Positions 17,250 through 26,193 of a DNA stretch of 64,000 nucleotides are shown piece by piece (the first letter of the stretch is position 1; the number at the start of each line of letters is the position of its first letter). Source of the stretch: Pedobacter sp. PLR (lineage in GTDB: Bacteria > Bacteroidota > Bacteroidia > Sphingobacteriales > Sphingobacteriaceae); NCBI RefSeq assembly GCF_026239675.1, contig NZ_JAPIVQ010000009.1, positions 124,001-188,000 of the forward strand, written 5' to 3'. The notes under the pieces are model-generated. The model was not told where the DNA came from, searched no databases, and was given only the letters and a program-made list of their open reading frames with translations. Position numbers and translations under genes: made by a program.

Positions 17250-18824
17250 TTAATTTGATTTAGCGTCACTTGCAAACGCTAGTTGTTTTTTAATTGAAGG
17301 AGCATTATTCTTGTCAACAATAATACTTTTACTATTGGCACCTTCAACTCTTACTAAAGCTTGTGCCTCAGCCTTTACAGCGATAGCATTAACATTAGCT
17401 CCAATTACATTTTCCAGGCGGATAATTGCTTCAGCACCTTTTGTTTCTGGCAAATTCCAATTGCTAATGGTAATATCTTTACCATCTTCACAAACTAAAG
17501 CAGGGCGTACATCATTACTGCCTAAATTAAATTTCACATTAATCAATTTAAGGCCTTTTACATGACGAGCCCAAACTCCATAAGCTGGTATTTTTGGACC
17601 AAAGGTTTTAATTTCTGGATATTGATCTATTGCTTCAGGAACTACCACACGTGCGTCTTCTATATTACCTCCGCCAGCAAGGGTAATTTCTATATTTTCT
17701 AAGGTTAAATTGGTAATATCATGGCCAGGTACACCTGTAATTAACACACCAGATGGTGGGGTTAATTGTGCTGCATCAGCGGCTTTGGCTTTCACGTTTC
17801 TAATCACTACATTTTCAAAAGTTCCTGTGGCTTGTTTGGTTTCTGTATCCTTACGAAAAACACTTAATCTTGAACCTAACCTAAACAACATAGGCGTACG
17901 TACTTCATCCATTGTTATATCTGAAATAAGTATATTTCTGAGGTAAGCACCATCAACGGTTAACAATTTAATACCTCCGTTTTTGGTATCATAAATATGG
18001 CAATTGGTAATCTTAATATTTTCAAAGGGTGCCATAGATTCTGTACCCATCTTTATACCGGCTTGACTACTTTTTAACCTTAAACCAGACACTTCAATAT
18101 CTTTACAAGCCATTTTACTTGATGTAGTTTTAAATACCAATGCATCATCTCCACTTACCACATCACAATCTTTAATGCGTACTTGTTGGCATCCGTCAAT
18201 TCCAATCCCATCATTATGTGCAACGCCTACGCTTTGAATTTTTACATTTTCAATTACAATCTGTTTACTTTGAAAATAATGTGAGGTCCAGGCACCTGCA
18301 TATTTTAAAGTCACTCCTTTTACAGTTACACCAGTACACCTTACAATTCGTACTAAAAATGGTCTTAATCCCCATCTTTGTCCTTCCGGGCGAGTATCTG
18401 TTAATATGTGTTTTGCTTTTATTGCAGAACCTTGTCCGTCTATTGTCCCTTTACCTTCAATGCCTATATTTTTTGCATCAACAGCAACGAGTAAGGCCCA
18501 ACCAACATCTATCCCTAAACCTTCAGTAAATGGATCTAAATTTTGATAATCTTTTAAATCTATACTACCCAATAAAACTGCATCTTTCTGTAAATAGAGG
18601 ATAACATTATCTTTCATGGCTATGGTACCTGATAAAAATTTACCCGCAGGGATGATTACCCTACCACCTCCATTTTTATGACAAGCATCAATAGCTTTTT
18701 GGATAGCTTGCGAATTTAAAGTAGTCCCATCACCAATTGCCCCATATTTAGTGATGTCAAAATCTACTGCCTTTGCATGGCTCAGAATGAATAGAAAAAA
18801 CAATAATGTACTTAATTTTTTCAT
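17250..18824 (-). CDS. GH28-family glycoside hydrolase (polygalacturonase-like)
   Basis: This 524-residue secreted protein has a signal peptide (LSTLLFFLFILSHAKA) and the GH28 N-terminus DFDITKYGAIGDGTTLNSQA-IQKAID-C. The right-handed beta-helix carries GHNDGIGIDG-type and CDVVSGDDALVFK segments with the paired Asp catalytic residues, then AGIKMGTES and GGIKLLTVDG. The usual GHG is replaced by GIKMGTE, as in exo-acting or rhamnogalacturonan-type GH28 members, so strict polygalacturonase specificity is uncertain. The protein would cut pectin backbones outside or in the periplasm. The related 982-residue gene lies upstream on the same strand. AT-rich codon use matches the neighbouring accessory genes. 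Confidence 0.85.
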   Translation of the reverse strand: MKKLSTLLFFLFILSHAKAVDFDITKYGAIGDGTTLNSQAIQKAIDACHKNGGGRVIIPAGKFLSGTIAMKDNVILYLQKDAVLLGSIDLKDYQNLDPFTEGLGIDVGWALLVAVDAKNIGIEGKGTIDGQGSAIKAKHILTDTRPEGQRWGLRPFLVRIVRCTGVTVKGVTLKYAGAWTSHYFQSKQIVIENVKIQSVGVAHNDGIGIDGCQQVRIKDCDVVSGDDALVFKTTSSKMACKDIEVSGLRLKSSQAGIKMGTESMAPFENIKITNCHIYDTKNGGIKLLTVDGAYLRNILISDITMDEVRTPMLFRLGSRLSVFRKDTETKQATGTFENVVIRNVKAKAADAAQLTPPSGVLITGVPGHDITNLTLENIEITLAGGGNIEDARVVVPEAIDQYPEIKTFGPKIPAYGVWARHVKGLKLINVKFNLGSNDVRPALVCEDGKDITISNWNLPETKGAEAIIRLENVIGANVNAIAVKAEAQALVRVEGANSKSIIVDKNNAPSIKKQLAFASDAKSN

Positions 18825-19104
18825 ACAATTTACCTTTAAAAGAAAAGTATTAAACCGATTGGTCGTTTATATTTGATAATGCAACTACGTGATAATTAGT
18901 TAAGTTTTACCCAATTGAATTGTCCTTTTATTCAACAATATTGGCATCAAAAAGTGCGATCTGAACTTTTTAATGTACCTCTAATTGAAATTGGATTTAA
19001 GTACCCTACCATAACCATAAAGTGTGGCTGTTTGGCAAGTGGTTTATATATCATATGTATTATTCATTTAAAAATGTTTCAAATGCTTGAGGCAATAAAT
19101 AAAA

Positions 19105-22053
19105 TTAATTGAGTTTTAATAATGCTTTAGGATTTTTACCCTGCACATCATCATCGTAAAATATTTTATCTATTTTAATTTGAGATGCATTTTTTAAACC
19201 AATCACCGTAGGGTTATCCATCGGTTTTACCATTTTCAATTCCGAAAGCTCTGCACCAATTACATCATCTAAAAACATCACATAACGACTGTCCCTTTTC
19301 TCGTAATTAAATAAGCTTTTTTTAACCGTTAAGCCCATTACATGCCTGGCCCATAAACCATAAGAAGGCTGCACTTTTAAATTAGAGACATTATACTGCC
19401 CAACACCCAATTCTGGAGATACTTGTAAAGTATCAGCAACTACATTTCCCCCTTTCACTAAAACGTGTACATCTGTAAAGGATACATTTTTGATATAACC
19501 CGTATGTTTACCATTAGGGAGTTTAAAATCTAGTCCGCCTACTACTTCTGAACTATCAGGCAGCTTATAACCCGCTATGATCGGACTAGCTTTACGTTGT
19601 TTACCATCATAAGGCTTCCAACGGATATTTGCGTCGCCATAAGAACTTCCACCATAAACCTCCGCTATATCAACTCCGTTAATTATAATATTTTCTACCA
19701 AGCCAATGTTCACATTCTTAACCAGCAGTTCATCATGTTTTACTCCATTATCAGTAAAGGCATATTTACCTACTTCGGCACCTAAAATCCGACCCCGGTT
19801 AGAGATAGAGATAAAAAATGGTGTTGTAGAACGAAACATTTTAGACCTGGAGTGAAGAGATCCGGTGTGCCCACAATTAAGATGGATATTTTTAATGTGC
19901 GCTCCATCATTGGTCGAGATAGAGAAACCTGCTTTATTTGCTCCCAGAACATAAATATTGTCTACACAGATATCCATGATATCATCAGCAGTTTCTGACC
20001 CAATTTGAAATAAATTACAATTGGTATCGCCTATAATGTTGCGCACTTTATAATTATGTGCAGGTCTTGTAAAACCCAATGAACAATCTGAACCTGGTTT
20101 AACAATATCATCAGAGCTTACCTTACAATAAATATTGGTAACAGTAACTTCATTGCAGGCCATAAAATCGTAAATATCACGAACATTGGAAGTGCTGTTT
20201 TTTCCAAAATAGGTATTGTGAACATTGATTGAATCAGAACCAGTTGCCAACAACGCAAAATGCCCTGCCCTATCAATATTCAGCATGTTTTCTACGTTAA
20301 AATCCTTTGTACCATCCTTAGCGATATAATAAGGTTCATCTTTAATTGGATCATACCATAGGTCGTTAGCTTTAGCCAGACCTCCTATTTCTATATTGGT
20401 GCAAAGTTTTAATGTAAACATTTTATCGGCTCTATTATCGGCTGCATTGTTCATTACATTGTCGCCATTTACTAAATTGCCATCACCTGTAATTCTACCA
20501 TTTCCAATAATTTTAATATTATCCAGGCGTTCGCCAAAAAACATAGTGTTTCTAAAATAATGATGACCTACATCTTGTTTAGTCAGGTAATTTTCTGGAT
20601 CGGCATAAGGGCCAATGGCAGTTGGGGATAAGCCTGAGCGATATTTTTTATCACTAAACCAAGTAGTTTCAGGTGCATCAGCCCCTTTTACAGCTTTTAT
20701 GGTAGCTTCCTTATCTATAAACAAGTAAACATTGCTTTGCAAATGAACCGTTTTAACTAAATATGTTCCTTTGCTAAACCACAGCGTGCCTCCCCCAATC
20801 TTATTCAAATAAGCTATTGCTTCATCAATTTTTTGAGTATCATCTAATTGATCATCTGCATTGACCCCAAACTTTTTAATAGCTAATTTTCCGGTATAAA
20901 ATTGAGCCTGATTAGAAAACCCTTGGTGCTCGCCATCTTTTACCAATAACCTAAAACTATACAGTAGATCAGGCTTTAGGTTAATCACTTTTGCCGTTCC
21001 CTTTTTAGCATCGATAACTGCAGCAATAGTAGACCAGGTTTTGCCTTCATTTATAGATGATTGTAATTGTATGTTTTTAGTATCGCTAATTAACGACCAT
21101 TTAAAGCTTGTTGAAGTATATGTTTGTTGAGATTCTTGATAGGCTAAGCTACGATTAACCACACGTTCAAAATCTGCAATGGTTTTGGTTACTTTTAAAA
21201 CCGCTGTTTCATTTCCTGTTCCAGCGCTACTTAAAACATTTGGTTGAGCGGTTGTGTAAATAGCTTTAAAAGTAAGGTTCCCACTATCTTTTAACCTTAC
21301 TCCATTTATGTTGATAATTAAGTCGGCTCCGTTTGCAGGTCTAAAATCTAAATGTTTAAGAGTGATCAGCGCTGTGCCATCTGCAGATTTAGAAAGAACT
21401 ACATTTCCAACCTTTGTATATGAATAACGTGAGCCCACCCTACCAATTGACTGACTTGACAATTCGCTTAGCTTTACAAAACCTCTGCCTATCACGTTAA
21501 TACTTGTGTTTTCTAATGCAGGCTCAATTCCTTTCGGTAAAAACAATTGAACAGTTGCATCTGGACTTCTTATTCCCGCTGTGTAGGAAATGGTGATGGT
21601 TTTAGTAGTCTGTTGAGTAATTTGAGATTGCGTTAAGCTCAACTTTCCACCTAAAGCCCCTGCTCTTAGTAAAATTGAATACTTTTTTGTGGTGTTTCCA
21701 TCTTGTGCCGTAACCTTTAATACATCTCCTTCCTGCACAAGACCAGCACTTTTAACAGTTCCATCCTTAGATATAACCTGATAATGCTGCCTTGAACCAT
21801 CAGCCGATTTAATTTCACTGATCAGTTCACTAACTGTTGCTTGTGTAGCAACCAAACCTTTATCCTCTGGTGTATCTACCGTAAAGTGATACGTGCTTCC
21901 TGTAACCAACACAATTTGATTGGTGTTGATTTGAGCAATGTGTATATTCTTAATGCCATAACCAATAGTAGTACTTGAACTAAGCGGAATAGCAAAAGTG
22001 TTATAGGTAATTAGTTGTGCAATGAAGAGAATAGCTACTATCAGTTTATTCAT
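19105..22053 (-). CDS. Large secreted right-handed beta-helix protein with GH28-like domain
   Basis: The 982-residue protein has a signal peptide (LIVAILFIAQLITYNTFA). Region 1 (about 25-310) is beta-rich and includes a segment resembling bacterial surface sandwich repeats. Region 2 (about 310-395) is FN3-like, with SINEGKTWSTIAAVIDAKKG and LKPDLLYSFRLLVKDGEHQG. The third region, from about residue 397 (KFGVNADDQLDDTQKIDEAI), is a pectate lyase/GH28-type beta-helix. It contains GGGTLWFSKGTYLV, NGRITGDGNLV and CKVSSDDIVKPGSD, where the DD pair is at the GH28 catalytic position. It probably acts on a pectic polysaccharide together with the 17250 gene. The N-terminal additions may bind glycan or surface. 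The enzyme class is likely but the substrate is not established. Confidence 0.75.
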   Translation of the reverse strand: MNKLIVAILFIAQLITYNTFAIPLSSSTTIGYGIKNIHIAQINTNQIVLVTGSTYHFTVDTPEDKGLVATQATVSELISEIKSADGSRQHYQVISKDGTVKSAGLVQEGDVLKVTAQDGNTTKKYSILLRAGALGGKLSLTQSQITQQTTKTITISYTAGIRSPDATVQLFLPKGIEPALENTSINVIGRGFVKLSELSSQSIGRVGSRYSYTKVGNVVLSKSADGTALITLKHLDFRPANGADLIININGVRLKDSGNLTFKAIYTTAQPNVLSSAGTGNETAVLKVTKTIADFERVVNRSLAYQESQQTYTSTSFKWSLISDTKNIQLQSSINEGKTWSTIAAVIDAKKGTAKVINLKPDLLYSFRLLVKDGEHQGFSNQAQFYTGKLAIKKFGVNADDQLDDTQKIDEAIAYLNKIGGGTLWFSKGTYLVKTVHLQSNVYLFIDKEATIKAVKGADAPETTWFSDKKYRSGLSPTAIGPYADPENYLTKQDVGHHYFRNTMFFGERLDNIKIIGNGRITGDGNLVNGDNVMNNAADNRADKMFTLKLCTNIEIGGLAKANDLWYDPIKDEPYYIAKDGTKDFNVENMLNIDRAGHFALLATGSDSINVHNTYFGKNSTSNVRDIYDFMACNEVTVTNIYCKVSSDDIVKPGSDCSLGFTRPAHNYKVRNIIGDTNCNLFQIGSETADDIMDICVDNIYVLGANKAGFSISTNDGAHIKNIHLNCGHTGSLHSRSKMFRSTTPFFISISNRGRILGAEVGKYAFTDNGVKHDELLVKNVNIGLVENIIINGVDIAEVYGGSSYGDANIRWKPYDGKQRKASPIIAGYKLPDSSEVVGGLDFKLPNGKHTGYIKNVSFTDVHVLVKGGNVVADTLQVSPELGVGQYNVSNLKVQPSYGLWARHVMGLTVKKSLFNYEKRDSRYVMFLDDVIGAELSELKMVKPMDNPTVIGLKNASQIKIDKIFYDDDVQGKNPKALLKLN

Positions 22054-22144
22054 TTTAAAAATTCTTAATCTGTGAAAGATAGGGTATCACCAGGTACAAA
22101 AATTAGCATTTTAGTAAATGAAATTAACATCTGGTTTTTACATA

Positions 22145-22192
22145 AAAAAAACCTTCAGAGGAATCAATTGTTAAATTATACGAAGGTTTTTT
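22145..22192 (-). terminator. Rho-independent terminator after the MORN-like gene
   Basis: Bases 22145-22156 (AAAAAAACCTTC) and 22182-22192 (GAAGGTTTTTT) form an inverted repeat with a 25-base loop. On the minus strand the second arm runs into a T-tract. It lies about 60 bases downstream of the stop at 22255. Confidence 0.7.
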
Positions 22193-22254
22193 ATTAGGGC
22201 TGATGGCTTTAAGACTCTTATCTTAAACAAAGTCCAGTACTAACAAGTACTGGT

Positions 22255-22712
22255 TCATCTATAAAATTTGCATTTCTGTAAAACCTCAGCCATAATGTTA
22301 ATATTTCCCTCAGCATCATAAGTTTTCCAGGTGTTTGAGATAGGCCAGCCATCATCGTCGTAGTTCCCTTTAGCTGCTATAAGATCCCCGGTGTAATAAA
22401 AGGTCCACTCTCCAGTCCTTTTACTCATCTTATTCAATTTGCCTGAGCTGTATACCGTGCCGTCTTCGCGAAATTGCCTGTTTTCCCCGACTCTTTGGTG
22501 TAATTGATTTCAGATTCAAGTTGCCCATTTTGATGGTAGGTTTTCCAGTTGCCTTGCTTATTCCCGTTTACCAGCTCCCCTGTTTCCTTTAATGACTTTC
22601 CATCAGGCCAGTACTTTTTATGGTTTTGGGCAAGGCTTGAGAATGAAAAAACAACGGTTAAAATCAGTAAAATTAATGTACCTTTTAAAGAAAGGATTGT
22701 GGTATGTTTCAT
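22255..22712 (-). pseudogene. MORN-repeat-like exported protein, interrupted by a frameshift
   Basis: The first frame (22712 to 22434) has a signal peptide (LILLILTVVFSFSSLA-Q) and repeats of the type YWPDGKSLKETGELVNGNKQ followed by GNWKTYHQNGQLESEINYTK. It then loses the pattern and stops. The pattern resumes in the -1 frame as QFREDGTVYSSGKLNKMSKR, then GEWTFYYTGDLIAAKG, to the stop at 22255. The join is near 22475-22490, in the run TCGGGGAAAACAGG. Together the pieces give one protein of about 150 residues of the toxin-antitoxin-like/MORN variant family. A sequencing error or a real decay cannot be told apart. Programmed slippage is possible but not supported. Confidence 0.7.
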
Positions 22713-22877
22713 GCCTATACTTTGATGTGAAAATATGGGAAATCATTATTATTTGAAATGTATTTCCTTATGGTCATTGATAAGTAATCCCTTCCTTCAG
22801 TGCCTCCTCAGCCCTGAAATTTTGTGATTTAATGTAAAAAAGAGGCATGGGAGGAGTAAAAAGGAAAAGATCTGTTG

Positions 22878-23675
22878 TCAAAATGGAATTTTATTGACAC
22901 GCAGCATAACCAGAGCACGGCGACGTGCCCGGGCTTTTTTATTTGTCCAACTTTTTTTTATCCGCTCCAATATGGCTTTGTCGTGCTTTGATAACTTACC
23001 TGATAGCGCGGTATTCAATAAAGTTAAACCAACAGCATAATCCAGGTATTCACCTAACATATCACTTAGCTTATCCAATTCATGGGTATCCGCTTTACCA
23101 GCGATGGGAAGATAGTTTTGAACAGTAGCATGAAATGATTTCAGACTATACGTTACATCTTTCAAGTGTTTTTTTAAAGAATGTAATTCAGCATCCTGGA
23201 TTTTTGTTGTTACCAATCTATCTATGGTTTTGTTTTTTTTGTGAATAAACTTTCCCAATGTTTCTTTTGATATCCGATCAGGTGCTTTCTTTTTTAGATG
23301 TGTTATACTTTTTTGAAAATGAAAATTTCTTATAGCCTTAAACAGGCTATACTTCGCTCCTGCTATTTGTGGTAATACTTTGCGTGGATAGCGCTCTGCT
23401 TTATTAAAAAACGGGACGATGTTGTGATCATAGATTTGCAAATCCCGGACTCTGCCTGCATACTTATAGATCTTCTTTAATTTTGAATGGACCTGCAGCT
23501 TTTTTTTTATTGAGGGCTCCTGTCCGGCTAGACGCAGAAAAGCTCTTAGTTTCTTGACTCCAACTCGTAACTGGTGTATAGCTTCTTCGTCTCCAACAGA
23601 TAGAATAATTGCAGCATACTTTTCAATATCCGTCATCCTTTTTTCCAGGTACTGTTTTATCTTCTTCTTTTTCAT
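22878..23675 (-). CDS. CHAD domain-containing protein
   Basis: From the ATG at 23675 (MKKKKIKQYLEKRM; an 18-residue extension to 23729 is less likely) this is about 265 residues. It is a CHAD domain: EEAIHQLRVGVKKLRAFLRL holds the conserved His and Arg/Lys residues, followed by KLKKIYKYAGRVRDLQIYD, where R-x-RD is the second CHAD signature. The protein is helical and strongly basic. CHAD proteins bind inorganic polyphosphate and often occur with phosphate metabolism genes, but none is next to it here. It is cytoplasmic with no signal sequence. Its neighbours are small proteins of stress type. Confidence 0.85.
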   Translation of the reverse strand: MKKKKIKQYLEKRMTDIEKYAAIILSVGDEEAIHQLRVGVKKLRAFLRLAGQEPSIKKKLQVHSKLKKIYKYAGRVRDLQIYDHNIVPFFNKAERYPRKVLPQIAGAKYSLFKAIRNFHFQKSITHLKKKAPDRISKETLGKFIHKKNKTIDRLVTTKIQDAELHSLKKHLKDVTYSLKSFHATVQNYLPIAGKADTHELDKLSDMLGEYLDYAVGLTLLNTALSGKLSKHDKAILERIKKSWTNKKARARRRALVMLRVNKIPF

Positions 23676-24147
23676 AAAATTAAGAATGCTATTTTTACGG
23701 ATGCCAGAGAAAACAGTTTTAAGCAACAAGAATCATGCTCATGATCTTTTTCCAGAATATTAAAGCAGACTATTATACCTATGGGCACAAAAAACAGGCT
23801 TTGATTTGGTCCATAGCCATAATGCCAGGCGCCGTTTTAGCAAGAGCAATTGTGGGTGCATATTTAATGTTCCAACACACAGTTTCCTTTTCGCACAAGA
23901 CAATAAGTCAGCCAGTGATTAAAGTCGTATTATTTAATAACGACCTCCATAAAACACTTCTGTTTATCACTTGTTAAAATAGTAAGCAAAAAAAAAGTCC
24001 TTTATTTTATTGAAAATAAAATAGAATCTACTGATTATTCAAAGGCAACCCCAATGCAAATCTTCATTCATGAGTAGACCACTTTTAAAATAACAAAACT
24101 GATGATGAATAAAATAAATCAGATTCATAAAAACAGAAACTACACAA
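23676..24147. other. Intergenic region, no supported gene
   Basis: About 470 AT-rich bases between the CHAD gene and the divergent KTSC gene. An open frame at 23735-23977 (80 codons) has no family-like features and no clear ribosome-binding site, so I leave it out. No tRNA, terminator or repeat was recognised. Confidence 0.4.
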
Positions 24148-24360
24148 ATGCCTTCCACGGTCATAAAACATTTCAACTACAACGCTGAAAAGTGCATTCT
24201 ATACATCACATTTGTATCAGGTCTTACTTATGCCTACACATCAGTTCCTTTGAATATTGTAACTATGTTTAAAATGGCAGGATCAAAAGGCAGATACTTT
24301 AATCATTTTATTAAAGGCCATTATGCATATAAAAAAATACACAACAAGTCAACTTCATAA
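24148..24360 (+). CDS. KTSC domain-containing small protein
   Basis: The 70-residue protein matches the KTSC domain along nearly its whole length. It has MPSTVIKHFNYNAEKCILYI, then TFVSGLTYAYTSVP, then MAGSKGRYFNHFIKGHYAYK. The usual family phrase is SKGRYFN-xIR-xY. KTSC was described from the C-terminus of lysyl-tRNA synthetases and as a stand-alone domain proposed to bind nucleic acid. Its precise job is unknown. The protein is cytoplasmic. It stands alone between small genes on the other strand. Confidence 0.8.
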   Translation: MPSTVIKHFNYNAEKCILYITFVSGLTYAYTSVPLNIVTMFKMAGSKGRYFNHFIKGHYAYKKIHNKSTS

Positions 24361-24449
24361 GAGCCCGGGGCAGAGTTAAATTTCTAGACCTGCACTTTAA
24401 AATTTCTGGAAGGCAATATAAGAAACAGAAGAACATTTCTCTTTTTTCA

Positions 24450-24689
24450 TCATACACCCTCCCCGTTTATACGTCTGAACCGTTCTTCAAGAGCACGACG
24501 CCAGTCTTGAATTGCCTCCTCAAGCGTATTTCCACTCCCAAAAATACCAGTTTCGCGATCTGGTCCCGACAGACAACAGAAAGTACTGCCGACCAAATAC
24601 ATAGTAGGCTTTAACTTTTGTACAGTCTGGTCGTACTTGTTATAATCAATTTCTATTTTAGTATTGGGGTTTATCGAATCAGTTGTCAT
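24450..24689 (-). CDS. Small conserved-looking protein, HicB-like features
   Basis: This 79-residue protein is not firmly recognised. The C-terminal half CCLSGPDRETGIFGSGNTLE-EAIQDWRRALEERFRRI resembles the strand-helix end of HicB-like antitoxin folds, in which a conserved G-S/G precedes an EAIxD helix. No HicA toxin gene lies next to it and there is no DNA-binding helix-turn-helix extension. It may instead be a solitary HicB-fold protein. It lies between KTSC and PA2169-type genes in a cluster of small proteins. Confidence 0.5.
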   Translation of the reverse strand: MTTDSINPNTKIEIDYNKYDQTVQKLKPTMYLVGSTFCCLSGPDRETGIFGSGNTLEEAIQDWRRALEERFRRINGEGV

Positions 24690-24768
24690 CGCCTTATGAT
24701 TAAAATTTATTATGAAGTAAATCTCACTGAAAATGTTGCAAATGCAGACCTAAGTAATCTGCTAAATC

Positions 24769-25224
24769 TTAACGGGCTAATCTTAAACGATAGCTTTCAA
24801 TCTCTCTTAATGCCTCCAGAATACCTGTGCGCTGGCGCTGCAATAATACAATATGATCTAAATGAGAGCCATAATCTTCCAACACTTTATCATATTTCGC
24901 AATTGCTGCTTTTTCCCCGGTCTCTATTGCTCCCAAAATAGCTGCATCGTCTTTGCTACTTAACGCTTGTTTGATGTCGATCCAGGTACGATGTAAAGCA
25001 CCTAAAATTCCACCTTGATCATTTTCTGAATCCCCTCCATGTTGAGCGATATGTTCCAGGAGTTCTATAGCGAAATCTCCCCGCTGAACTGAATATTTTA
25101 GAAATAATGCTTTCAACTCACCGCTGTCCGTAACCTCACTGGCAGAAGCATAACCTTCTTTTCCATCATTTACAATGTCCACCAATCCTTTCAGGTCGTT
25201 GATGATTTCTTGGTTTGTTTCCAT
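24769..25224 (-). CDS. PA2169 family four-helix-bundle protein (DUF2383)
   Basis: The 151-residue protein begins EIINDLKGLVDIVNDGKEGY and contains ALFLKYSVQRGDFAIELLEH, GGILGALHRTWIDIKQAL and ILGAIETGEKAAIAKYDKVLED. These are the hallmark segments of the PA2169/DUF2383 ferritin-like family. These proteins form four-helix bundles. Conserved Glu/His positions (ELLEHI, ETGEKAA) are compatible with a metal site, but no activity has been shown. In Bacteroidota they are often near general stress genes, which fits the acidic protein gene 84 bases downstream and the DUF6496 gene. Confidence 0.85.
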   Translation of the reverse strand: METNQEIINDLKGLVDIVNDGKEGYASASEVTDSGELKALFLKYSVQRGDFAIELLEHIAQHGGDSENDQGGILGALHRTWIDIKQALSSKDDAAILGAIETGEKAAIAKYDKVLEDYGSHLDHIVLLQRQRTGILEALREIESYRLRLAR

Positions 25225-25308
25225 AGTATATCATTTTTTGTAAAATAATACTTCGAAATTGAGGTTGATAATCCGATTTCTTCCAGAGAGGTGTTCCTGG
25301 AAATGAAC

Positions 25309-25680
25309 TTACAGATCTTCCAGGTTGTCCTCATCATCGTCGTCATCCAATAACTCAAGGTCTTCTATTTCCTCTTGTGGAGTAATTGGCCCGTCCGAGT
25401 TTAGTGGTTCGTCATCTTCGTCATCGTCATCTGAAACATTTTCAGCTAAATCATTCTGATTGTCATCATCAAAATCATCATCTTCGCGCTCATTTACCTC
25501 TTCAGGTATAGGGTGATTATTATAATTGTTCTCCTCTAATGGCTTTTGTTCAGCCCTTTTGTCTGGATCTATGCCATAAGTCAGGTCATCCCTATCTTGA
25601 TCCTCATACTGATTTTGTGATTCAGGACCTACTGCCTGCTCAGGATTTTGATCGTCTGGATTTTGATTTTGAGTTTCCAT
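25309..25680 (-). CDS. Very acidic low-complexity protein of unknown function
   Basis: The 123-residue protein is dominated by Asp, Glu, Asn, Gln and Pro, with runs such as EREDDDFDDDNQND and LELLDDDDDEDNLEDL. It has no Cys, hydrophobic core, signal peptide or membrane helix, so it is predicted to be intrinsically disordered. Similar short acidic proteins occur in Sphingobacteriaceae beside general-stress genes, but a function is not known. It lies downstream of the PA2169-type gene on the same strand and may share its transcript. Confidence 0.6.
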   Translation of the reverse strand: METQNQNPDDQNPEQAVGPESQNQYEDQDRDDLTYGIDPDKRAEQKPLEENNYNNHPIPEEVNEREDDDFDDDNQNDLAENVSDDDDEDDEPLNSDGPITPQEEIEDLELLDDDDDEDNLEDL

Positions 25681-25951
25681 ATTAGTTGTTATTTAATGAA
25701 AATTAAACTTAAGAAAGAGAAACGTCAAAAGGATATAGTCAATAATTAACAGTCTCATATACACATTGTTTCGAATCAAAAAAAAATACCATTTCGGCAA
25801 AAAAACATATACAGATCGCCCGCGTAAAAGATAAATTAAACGCTGTGATAAGAACAAACTCCATAAAACTGGAAAAAAAGGATAATTTATGAAAAAAAAA
25901 TAAAACCATTGCCCGGATAAATTGTTGAACATTTTATCTGATTTACTTATA

Positions 25952-26021
25952 GGTCGAGTGGCTGAGTGGTTAGGCAGGGATCAGCAAAGTCTCTTACGCG
26001 GTTCGAATCCGATCTCGATCT
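25952..26021 (+). tRNA. Degenerate tRNA-Cys-like sequence (anticodon GCA)
   Basis: The sequence folds as a cloverleaf. The acceptor GGTCGAG pairs with CTCGATC (26014-26020, one G-T). The D arm GCT/GGC encloses GAGTGGTTA. The anticodon stem GGGAT/GTCTC closes loop CAGCAAA with GCA at positions 34-36. The T loop is TTCGAAT and discriminator T matches tRNA-Cys. Abnormal points are A instead of the universal T at position 33, a three-base variable loop, two mismatches at the base of the T stem (CGCGG against CCGAT), and no encoded CCA. It is either a decaying second tRNA-Cys copy or an unusual tRNA. I call it tRNA-like with reserve. Confidence 0.55.
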
Positions 26022-26193
26022 CTCTTAAAGAACTAAAAAAATATGAACTTTAAAAAATCGATCTCCTCTGTTTCACAGAAATTATTGCACACTTAGAAGT
26101 CTGATATTACTAAGAAAGCTGCATAATAGTTTAAGATTGTAAGCTAACATTATTGAAAAAGCAGTAAGAATTGATTATTTAAATCCATGACAT

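Noticed and set aside
18915..19112. 65-codon plus-strand open frame between the two beta-helix genes
   Set aside because: No family features; lies in the upstream region of the 17250 gene.
23735..23977. 80-codon plus-strand open frame
   Set aside because: No recognisable family, no clear ribosome-binding site, odd residue composition; not supported as a gene.
25693..25932. 79-codon minus-strand open frame rich in Phe and Tyr
   Set aside because: AT-rich non-coding style sequence between genes; residue mix typical of chance frames in AT-rich DNA.
12487..26021. Genomic island bounded by tRNA-Lys and the tRNA-Cys-like sequence as attL/attR
   Set aside because: The two share only the common T-loop bases; no direct repeat of the tRNA-Lys 3' end and no integrase gene seen.
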